Source: Toxonevra muliebris
Lineage: Eukaryota > Arthropoda > Insecta > Diptera > Pallopteridae
Assembly: GCA_963691655.1 (NCBI GenBank)
Contig: OY829329.1
Span: 18,986,708-19,050,707, forward strand
Direction: 5' to 3'
DNA length: 64,000 nt
Position 1 is the first letter of the stretch; each line of letters starts with the position of its first letter. The translations under genes and the position numbers were made by a program. Below are positions 43,230 through 55,200 of this stretch, piece after piece. The notes under the pieces were generated by a model. That model saw only the letters and a program-made list of their open reading frames with translations, ran no database searches and was not told the origin of the DNA.

Positions 43230-46200
43230 TTACACGCTTGCGAAACCACTTAAAGCGCTAGCCGATGGATAATGTGATCTCAATAGCATACAACGTTCAC
43301 GATCCAACATTAAAGTACGACGTTTCAACATAATTTCACGTTCCAAATTGCCACGTGTACTCATCAGCCCAGTCTTGACATTTTCCGCTTCATCCAATTC
43401 CGCTAGCATTGCAGTGACCCCGCTTTGTATTGTTGCAACTTCATCGATGAGATCCTGCTGAGCCAAATCACGACAATTTTCAACATTTGGACGAAAACTA
43501 CGATTGTCCATACGTGTCTGAGCAACTTTCATTGCAGTATCAAAACCGCGTATAGCTATGTGTAGCTTACCGATGCGAGTTTCGGTGTCGGCAAGTTTTT
43601 GCAGGCACTTGAGTAAAAGGATATGCGTATATTACGGTTAGAAAAATTAAACAAATTTACACTGCTTACATCTTTTAGATCGTTTTCGAAACGTTGCACA
43701 TTTTCTTGCGTGCAATTAATGCGTGCCACAAACGCTTTCTCAACTATATCTGCCTGCGTACGTATATCACGTGCAGCATTCATTAAAATTGAATTTAATG
43801 TTTGACGTAGTTTTATCTGAAAGAAAAAAAGCGAGGTTACAGTGTTACATAATCCACAGGCCAGGAAAAGCGGCCATAATTCCGAATGTAGTTGGATTCA
43901 TAATGAAACTTAGTATACAAGGGAATTAGATATTGATTGGGTCGAAATTAGTGCTCTTGATACCCGTCGGGTAATACCCGCACATACAAATGCCCGGGTA
44001 CCCGAAAACGCGGGTATTACCCGATCTCACGGGTACCATGGCATTTCGGTCAACGGGTACCAGAAAATTTTGCGGGTACCCGAAAATTACGGGCAATACT
44101 TGAAATCGGGTACCCGAAAATTGCTTGCCTTTTACATAAAATTTTTTTTTTTAAATATGCTAGCTAAATAAACTAAATGAAATATGGCACTACTGTAAAC
44201 TGTTACTACAACTACTTACTAATGTTTTCTGATTCCATTCAGGCGCGTGGCGTACTCAAATATATTACTGTATAGTAGATTTTGTACTCTCTCAATTTTA
44301 TAAGTTTTTTTCAGTCAATCTATTGACAACGGCTAGCCAAAAACTTGCGGTTACCCTTAAATTCGCGGGTACCCGAGAAAAACGGGTACCCGGGTAAATG
44401 GGTATCAAGAGCACTAGTCGAAATACAAGTGGGCGTGATACCTCCCATACGAACGAAATATTTTTTTTGAACAATTTCCGGAGGATTTGAATAAAATTTG
44501 TTTGGTGGAGATTCGGGATACCACAAATCAAGAATACGGTATTGATTGGATCAAAATATAAGTGGGCATGGTACCTCCCATACCAATAAAATATTTATTT
44601 TGAACAATTTATGTAATCTAAGATACGAAATATTTTCACACTTACCGATTTCTGTCGACATTTTTCGCATTCCTCTAAAGTCTCTTTGCTAAAATGTTCC
44701 CAATATTCTCCAGAAGCTTGTCTAAAATGATAAAGGAATAAGATTTATAACTAATTAATTGGAAATTCTGGTATGCAATCGTCGCTGATAATCAATTTAG
44801 TAGTGGCATGGTATTATCAAACAAGAGACGACTGGTCTATAAAATCCTCTTGTCAATTTCGAGCAGCAATAAACAATGAACGTCGTTCTGATTCATGTAC
44901 TTTATCAAGAAACTTATTAGCAGACCTGAAAATCTTCAATTGAGGCGCTGAGATTCGAAAATTTACTCTAATTTTTGACTGTTTTGGAAAAGAGCCGACT
45001 CCCGTTCTCCCTGCAGATTTTGTAATCATACAAGCAGAGTTGGGTAGTAATGATTCCTTTAAGAATTAAATTCCATCTCCATTCCAATTACAAGGAATTG
45101 TAATTGGTACTTTAATGTTTTCAATTACTTTGTAATGGAATTGATAAAACTTTCAATTCCATTACAAAGAATTGTAATCGGTAATTAAAATTTTTAAATT
45201 CCTAGGTAATGGAATTGAAAAAATTTTCGATTCCATTACAAGGAATTGTATTTTGTAATTAAAAATATATCAATTACTTAAAGGAATTGCAAATGTAATT
45301 GAAAAGAAAGGAATTTATTATTTAAATGTAATCAATTACTTTTTTGGAATTAAATTCCAATTTAGTTGGAATAATTCCTAAAAAGTAATTGAACTCTATT
45401 AAATTCCAATATAGTTGGAATAATTCCTAAAAAGTAATTGATTTTCTTTTAGTTAAATTCCAAAAAAGCAAAAAAAAAATAAAATTTCAGAAAACATTGT
45501 AAATAGAAAACATTAAAGTACCAATTGCAATACCTTGTAATTGGAATTGGGAATGTAATGTAATTGAATTTACCCAGCTCTGCATACAAGATATCAGCCC
45601 AGTGGAAAAATTTCTCAATTTAAAAAAAAACAAGAAAATAATTTCCTTATCTAATAATTTCAATGGGAGGAATAAAGCCCGCTCGAAATTGAGTTGCATC
45701 GTTATTCGGTTTAACTTTTCCATAATTTTGCAGATAACCCATGATTTCTGATCATCAATAAAGGTTAACACAATTTACAGACTTATCCCTGACAGGACAA
45801 TAGAGATTAGCCGCATCCAACATAGCACACTATTTTTCATTCTGAACTCTATTGTCAAATCAAAAATCAGCTGTTTACGGCAATGAAATGTAAACAAATA
45901 AAATATTATGCCTGTTCACGTACACGTCTGTTTGGGGTTGAAGCCCCAAACCCGCCCCCCTATGCCCTCTTCTCGTACGCGCCGGAATCTACATTACTGC
46001 TAATCAAAAACCGGATCAACGTCGAGTTTAAATCCCAATACCATACCAACAGAGTAAATCGTTATACAGGATATTTAAGCACCAACACATATATATTTCA
46101 TTTATACTCAGGCGGCTGACGTATAGCACCAGGACGAAACATAATCGTTTTTGAATGATTATTCAATCCAATATTAATAGCATCTATATCATAAGCTTCC

Positions 46201-49200
46201 GTCTTATCACTCCAATCGTATTCTAAACGTTGACGTGCTGTACGATTTTCAACTTGTTGTTGCTCAAAATCCTCTAGAGTCTTCTTCAATAATTGACGTA
46301 TCTCAGCAATTAATGCCAATTCATTGACTAATTCTTCTTCTGGTAAATCACGTACAAGTTCGGTATCGGGTCTGCCAGCGCGTTTTTCAATGCATTCCTT
46401 AGCTATAGAAAGTGATTAAAAATAAGAGCAATAAAATAAAAGATAGGGGAGAGGGCCCCATAGAAAAATTTCCGTACATTAGTTGGCAACACTGAATGCT
46501 TTATGGTGTTGCCGTTGTTCGCGGACATTAAGTTTTTGTTTATGTCTCGAAGTGAAATATCGTACGCGTTTATTTACAGCCATGAGATTTCTTCTCTCAA
46601 AGTTTGTGAAGGGTAAAATTCATTGAAATTAATGATTTTGAGGAAGTAAAGATCGTTATAATTCTGTTTATGTACCGTACTATAATATTTTATATTAATG
46701 TGAACCCTTTTGTGGAATAGGAGATAGCGCGTTTAGGAAATTACTCAGCCAGGAAGAGAAAAAAGAGGCAAGAACTTTTTACCAATGTTTCGGGACTGAG
46801 GCAATCCAAACCGCTTCTAGGTAACTGTAATAAAATTAGATACGCATTCTGCATTGGTCTTAACGAAAGTAGTTGGGGGATATTAGCTGGTATTCTGACT
46901 GGGCACTGCGGGCTCAGAGATCACCTTTGCAAAATAGGGGTTGAGGAAAGCTCAATATGTAGGTTTTGTAATGAGGAAGATGAATCATCAGAACATATTT
47001 AGCTCATTGTGGAGCACTGTTCCACAATATGTTTGTACCAAGTGCCTGGCACAGAACTAGCATCCACAGATCCGTTCGTAGGACTCAAATTCTTGTGGCA
47101 GACTGGATTGGTTGAGGCAGGTTAGACTAGATAGAGAAGGGAGATATACAATAGATCTTGGAGATCGCGATACAACACAACAACCTTTCTAACAATACAA
47201 TATACTGTTGCTGCGTGTTCGATTGCCAACGATTCTGCATTGTTTGAATGTCAAAATGGGAAGAACTACTCAACTGTTAAACGATTTTGTACTGTTTGAG
47301 TGTTGACGATAACATAAGAGTCATTTTATGTGAAGCGGACAACCAAAAAAAGTAAGGTTCTGAAATTCGGCCTATTTAAAATATGAACACACAATTTTTT
47401 TTTTTTTTTTGAAGTTTATTTGCCAAGTTATGAGTTTTTAAAGATAGACGTAATTATTTTTAACTTTAATTTTAGTTATTTAAAGTTAATTTTAGTTTTA
47501 TAATTAGATCGTTTTTTTGATGGTTGGGTCAAAAAATTCGAGTGAAAACAAATAAAGGATGCACACATACATACATAATGCAGAGCGCCTCTCAGCAAAT
47601 GAGCACAAAAAAAGAGAGATAATTTAACATGCCTACTCCATATTTGTTCATATGTGTGTGGCTGTGTGCATCCTTCATAATTTATATTCTCTCTCTCACA
47701 CTTTGTTTTTGAAGTATTGTGTTTATTTTTTGAAATTTAATAACATCTTAATTTGAAATTAAGCAACAAGATTCGATTAGCGAAAAACAAAATTAGTGCA
47801 GTGAAATAGAAAATTGTTGCAAAAAAAAAAAAAAATACCGTGATAGTTTTTTTTTTTTGTTCATGATTATATACGAGAAATGAAAGTACCTACGCTACAC
47901 ATTTTAAGCATTCCATATTAACTCTTACTTTTCAAAACAGAAGATTTTATTATTCTCTACTAATCTCGGTGTAATTCAGTTCAGGTTATACTTTATAACA
48001 TACATACATATGTGTTATTTGTAACAAAATATCATGAATTTATTATTATAAAAACAAACAATCAAACAAAAAGAAAAGAGCAAAAATTGCACAATTTACT
48101 AAACCGAAAGCAAAAAAAAAAACAATAAATTTAAATCCAAATTTAATTTTTATCGTTAGTTTTATGCTTTAGACATCAATTATTATACTTTTATACAAAT
48201 TATTATGTATAGGTATTTGCAAGGTATTACCTACGTGAGGTAGTACTTTAGAAATTTCAAACCAAATTTTTGTTTAATGTTTAAATTTAAGAAAAGAAAA
48301 GCTTTAGAAATTCGAAACATTCAAAAAAACAAACAACATAAATAAAAATAAATAAAAAAAATAAAATATAAAAAGAAATACAAAGGAAGAGAAAAATTAA
48401 ATGCATAATTTTCTGTGATTTGTTGTAATTGAAATTGTAATTGTTCTTTTTTTTCTGCATTTTTTTTAAAAGTTATGTAAATTAAATATAATTCCAAGAA
48501 TATCATATAAAGCTAAATTGTAGAGTTGGAAAATGCCTAAAAATATGCTTTGAAATAATATTTTAAAAAGCGAATACATTTGCACTCATTTATGCTATCC
48601 ATGTTCTGATACTCAATTCCGCATTGAATAATTAATTTAGTTCGAAATTGTATATCAGCACATGGCTTCATAGTTTAGCTTTTAAAGTTCATAATTTTTT
48701 AAGCTCACATTTTATGCATACATATATCATATATATTTAATTAGTAAATAACTGTAAATGGATGGTAAAATAATAATTTATAAGAATTTAAAATAAAAAT
48801 AAAACAAAATTATACAAAATAACTTGAAATGTTTTGTTTCTTAAAAATATCAAGAAGAAATTTTAGGAAAAAACGAAATCTTAGAGAAGCGGCTTCTTTC
48901 TTCCCCCCACTATGAGCACGAATTTTTGGATTGTTTTTAACATATTAATCCGTACCAGACGGATCCAACCTAAAACGCCGGATCTAATCTAATGCTAATT
49001 GAAAGCTGAATAGAAAATAAGCTAATCATAAATCGCACATTAATATAGATTGAGACGCTTCTCACAAGTTCTTGCCGTTCGGATTTGACTGACTCAAAAA
49101 GTTGTAGATTCAGTTCTTTCGTACGAAAACAAATCTTAATATGCGCTCTGAACTTCTTTTGCCTGAAGAAAAAATATAAAATTCTGATAAGCAAAATTGA

Positions 49201-52200
49201 TGAATTAGTAATTTGGTAAAGAAAAAATATCAACTTTACGCCAAAAGTTAGTCGAATTTTATTTCATAAACCATACTATATTCATTCGCATTCAAATTCA
49301 TGTATCGTGAAATTTGACATCTCAAAAATTCCTTAAAGTATGCAAAAATATTCATATGTCCCAGAGATCTGATCTAATGCAAAATAAAGTGCAAATTAAG
49401 AAAGCTCACTCAGTAAATGTGTGAAGAAACTCCTTAGCTGCTCTTCACTCTTACTCTTACGTTCTCATTCATATACGTGAACACTACTACCACTTTTACA
49501 TATATTCATATATGTGAATAGTATACGTGTGAAAGGTATGAGAGCGCTACCCAAAGTTCTGTAAATCTAGAAAATCTACAGAGCTTTGAGATAAAATTGA
49601 AATTTTTTAATTTTACCTGGAAATTTTCCCGTTTCCGCGGTCGTAGAGTAAAAAACTCCACCAAAAGTTCATAATAAGACCTATGTAAAATTTTTTTTCA
49701 GTAATTGTTAGTGGGTGTATGATAGATGGAAAAACCACAAAAGTCAGTTCTGGGGCTGCAGAGAAACCCCCCCAAAAAACCCCCCTTTTGGTGAAAAAAG
49801 CCGTTTTTCACTAATAACTGGTTAACCGTAGGAGATATCAAAAAAATTCCTGCTACAAAAACAAAGCTTGAGTAATTTCCTAAAAAAAAGGTATTGAGTT
49901 ATTTTTTCGTATATGTCATAGTTTTCGAGATATTCAAGATATAAAACATTGCAAACTTTGTACTTGGGATGCGCGCGCATCTTTGTTTATTTGAATTTTT
50001 GTGCGCGAAGCCTATAGGAAAAATTGAATTACTCGAAAACCAAACAAGCTAGGAAGAAAAAACATATAATCATATATGTGAATAGTATACGTGTGAAAGG
50101 TATGAGAGCGCTACCCAAAGTTCTGTAAATCTAGAAAATCTACAGAGCTTTGAGATAAAATTGAAATTTTTAATTTTATCTGGAAATTTTCCCGTTTCCG
50201 CGGTCGTAGAGTAAAAAACTCCACCAAAAGTTCATAATAAGACCTATGTAAAATTTTTCTTCAGTAATTGTTAGTGGGGGTATGATAGATGGAAAAACCA
50301 CAAAAGTCAGTTTTGGGGCTGCAGAGCAACCCCTCCAAAAAACCCCCCTTTTGGTGGAAAAAAACGTTTTTCACTAATAACTGGTTAACCGTAGGAGATA
50401 TCAAAAAAATTCCTGCTACAAAAACAAAGCTTGAGTAATTTCCTAAAAAAAGGTATTAAGTTATTTTTTCGTATATGTCATAGTTTTCAAGATATTCAAT
50501 ATTTTAAACATTTTCTGAAAGTTCTGTAAATGAGTAAAGTATTTTCTTTTAATTCAAACTTCGTCTCTCTCTCTCTCTCACACATACACTTCCATATGCA
50601 TACGGTCTCACGTTATTTGTATATATGTATGTGCAATACAATATATACGAGAGTAGAATTAAAAAAAGCTCTGTAAATACGCGAAGGAACTCTTAGCTGC
50701 TCTTTACTCTTACGTTCTCACACACATACCAGTACTATTATAGCACAACAGCCCATGGAGTGCCTAGATCGAGCTTTCATACATATGTATATGTAAATAG
50801 TATATGTAAAAGGTATGAGAAATTAAGAAAGCTCACTCAGTAAATGTGTGAAGAAACTCCTTAGCTGCTCTTCACTCTTACTCTTACGTTCTCATTCATA
50901 TACGTGAACACTACTACCACTTTTACATATATTCATATATGTGAATAGTATACGTGTGAAAGGTATGAGAGCGCTACCCAAAGTTCTGTAAATCTAGAAA
51001 ATCTACAGAGCTTTGAGATAAAATTGAAATTTTTAATTTTATCTGGAAATTTTCCCGTTTCCGCGGTCGTAGAGTAAAAAACTCCACCAAAAGTTCATAA
51101 TAAGACCTATGTAAAATTTTTCTTCAGTAATTGTTAGTGGGGGTATGATAGATGGAAAAACCACAAAAGTCAGTTTTGGGGCTGCAGAGCAACCCCTCCA
51201 AAAAACCCCCCTTTTGGTGGAAAAAACCGTTTTTCACTAATAACTGGTTAACCGTAGGAGATATCAAAAAAATTCCTGCTACAAAAACAAAGCTTGAGTA
51301 ATTTCCTAAAAAAAAGGTATTAAGTTATTTTTTCGTATATGTCATAGTTTTCAAGATATTCAATATTTTAAACATTTTCTGAAAGTTCTGTAAATGAGTA
51401 AAGTATTTTCTTTTAATTCAAACTTCGTCTCTCTCTCTCTCACACATACACTTCCATATGCATACGGTCTCACATTATTTGTATATATGTATGTGCAATA
51501 CAATATATACGAGAGTAGAATTAAAAAAAGCTCTGTAAATACGCGAAGGAACTCTTAGCTGCTCTTTACTCTTACGTTCTCACACACATACCAGTACTAT
51601 TATAGCACAACAGCCCATGGAGTGCCTAGATCGAGCTTTCATACATATGTATATGTAAATAGTATATGTAAAAGGTATGAGAAATTAAGAAAGCTCTCTC
51701 AGTAAATGTGTGAAGAAACTCCTTAGCTGCTCTTCACTCTTACTCTTACGTTCTCATTCATATACGTGAACACTACTACCACTTTTACATATATTCATAT
51801 ATGTGAATAGTATACGTGTGAAAGGTATGAGAGCGCTACCCAAAGTTCTGTAAATCTAGAAAATCTACAGAGCTTTGAGATAAAATTGAAATTTTTAATT
51901 TTATCTGGAAATTTTCCCGTTTCCGCGGTCGTAGAGTAAAAAACTCCACCAAAAGTTCATAATAAGACCTTTGTGAAATTTTTCTTCAGTAATTGTTAGT
52001 GGGGGTATGATAGATGGAAAAACCACAAAAGTCAGTTTTGGGGCTGCAGAGCAACCCCTCCAAAAAACCCCCTTTTTGGTGGAAAAAACCGTTTTTCACA
52101 AATAACTGGTTAACCGTAGGAGATATCAAAAAAATTCCTGCTACAAAAACAAAGCTTGAGTAATTTCCTAAAAAAAAGGTATTAAGTTATTTTTTCGTAT

Positions 52201-55200
52201 ATGTCATAGTTTTCAAGATATTCAATATTTTAAACATTTTCTGAAAGTTCTGTAAATGAGTAAAGTATTTTCTTTTAATTCAAACTTCGTCTCTCTCTCT
52301 CTCACACATACACTTCCATATGCATACGGTCTCACGTTATTTGTATATATGTATGTGCAATACAATATATACGAGAGTAGAATTAAAAAAAGCTCTGTAA
52401 ATACGCGAAGGAACTCTTAGCTGCTCTTTACTCTTACGTTCTCACACACATACCAGTACTATTATAGCACAACAGCCCATGGAGTGCCTAGATCGAGCTT
52501 TCATACATATGTATATGTAAATAGTATATGTAAAAGGTATGAGAAATTAAGAAAGCTCACTCAGTAAATGTGTGAAGAAACTCCTTAGCTGCTCTTCACT
52601 CTTACTCTTACGTTCTCATTCATATACGTGAACACTACTACCACTTTTACATATATTCATATATGTGAATAGTATACGTGTGAAAGGTATGAGAGCGCTA
52701 CCCAAAGTTCTGTAAATCTAGAAAATCTACAGAGCTTTGAGATAAAATTGAAATTTTTAATTTTATCTGGAAATTTTCCCGTTTCCGCGGTCGTAGAGTA
52801 AAAAACTCCACCAAAAGTTCATAATAAGACCTTTGTGAAATTTTTCTTCAGTAATTGTTAGTGGGGGTATGATAGATGGAAAAACCACAAAAGTCAGTTT
52901 TGGGGCTGCAGAGCAACCCCTCCAAAAAACCCCCTTTTTGGTGGAAAAAACCGTTTTTCACAAATAACTGGTTAACCGTAGGAGATATCAAAAAAATTCC
53001 TGCTACAAAAACAAAGCTTGAGTAATTTCCTAAAAAAAAGGTATTAAGTTATTTTTTCGTATATGTCATAGTTTTCAAGATATTCAATATTTTAAACATT
53101 TTCTGAAAGTTCTGTAAATGAGTAAAGTATTTTCTTTTAATTCAAACTTCGTCTCTCTCTCTCTCACACATACACTTCCATATGCATACGGTCTCACGTT
53201 ATTTGTATATATGTATGTGCAATACAATATATAGGAAAGTATAATTAAAAAAAGGTCTGTAAATACGCGAAGGAACTCTTAGCTGCTCTTTACTCTTACG
53301 TTCTCACACACATACCAGTACTATTATAGCACAACAGCCCATGGAGTGCCTAGATCGAGCTTTCATACATATGTATATGTAAATAGTATATGTAAAAGGT
53401 ATGAGAAATTAAGAAAGCTCACTCAGTAAATGTGTGAAGAAACTCCTTAGCTGCTCTTCACTCTTACTCTTACGTTCTCATTCATATACGTGAACACTAC
53501 TACCACTTTTACATATATTCATATATGTGAATAGTATACGTGTGAAAGGTATGAGAGCGCTACCCAAAGTTCTGTAAATCTAGAAAATCTACAGAGCTTT
53601 GAGATAAAATTGAAATTTTTAATTTTATCTGGAAATTTTCCCGTTTCCGCGGTCGTAGAGTAAAAAACTCCACCAAAAGTTCATAATAAGACCTATGTAA
53701 AATTTTTCTTCAGTAATTGTTAGTGGGGGTATGATAGATGGAAAAACCACAAAAGTCAGTTTTGGGGCTGCAGAGCAACCCCTCCAAAAAACCCCCCTTT
53801 TGGTGGAAAAAACCGTTTTTCACTAATAACTGGTTAACCGTAGGAGATATCAAAAAAATTCCTGCTACAAAAACAAAGCTTGAGTAATTTCCTAAAAAAA
53901 AGGTATTAAGTTATTTTTTCGTATATGTCATAGTTTTCAAGATATTCAATATTTTAAACATTTTCTGAAAGTTCTGTAAATGAGTAAAGTATTTTCTTTT
54001 AATTCAAACTTCGTCTCTCTCTCACACATACACTTCCATATGCATACGGTCTCACGTTATTTGTATATATGTATGTGCAATACAATATATACGAGAGTAG
54101 AATTAAAAAAAGCTCTGTAAATACGCGAAGGAACTCTTAGCTGCTCTTTACTCTTACGTTCTCACACACATACCAGTACTATTATAGCACAACAGCCCAT
54201 GGAGTGCCTAGATCGAGCTTTCATACATATGTATATGTAAATAGTATATGTAAAAGGTATGAGAAATTAAGAAAGCTCTCTCAGTAAATGTGTGAAGAAA
54301 CTCCTTAGCTGCTCTTCACTCTTACTCTTACGTTCTCATTCATATACGTGAACACTACTACCACTTTTACATATATTCATATATGTGAATAGTATACGTG
54401 TGAAAGGTATGAGAGCGCTACCCAAAGTTCTGTAAATCTAGAAAATCTACAGAGCTTTGAGATAAAATTGAAATTTTTAATTTTATCTGGAAATTTTCCC
54501 GTTTCCGCGGTCGTAGAGTAAAAAACTCCACCAAAAGTTCATAATAAGACCTTTGTGAAATTTTTCTTCAGTAATTGTTAGTGGGGGTATGATAGATGGA
54601 AAAACCACAAAAGTCAGTTTTGGGGCTGCAGAGCAACCCCTCCAAAAAACCCCCTTTTTGGTGGAAAAAACCGTTTTTCACAAATAACTGGTTAACCGTA
54701 GGAGATATCAAAAAAATTCCTGCTACAAAAACAAAGCTTGAGTAATTTCCTAAAAAAAAGGTATTAAGTTATTTTTTCGTATATGTCATAGTTTTCAAGA
54801 TATTCAATATTTTAAACATTTTCTGAAAGTTCTGTAAATGAGTAAAGTATTTTCTTTTAATTCAAACTTCGTCTCTCTCTCTCTCACACATACACTTCCA
54901 TATGCATACGGTCTCACGTTATTTGTATATATGTATGTGCAATACAATATATAGGAAAGTATAATTAAAAAAAGGTCTGTAAATACGCGAAGGAACTCTT
55001 AGCTGCTCTTTACTCTTACGTTCTCACACACATACCAGTACTATTATAGCACAACAGCCCATGGAGTGCCTAGATCGAGCTTTCATACATATGTATATGT
55101 AAATAGTATATGTAAAAGGTATGAGAAATTAAGAAAGCTCACTCAGTAAATGTGTGAAGAAACTCCTTAGCTGCTCTTCACTCTTACTCTTACGTTCTCA

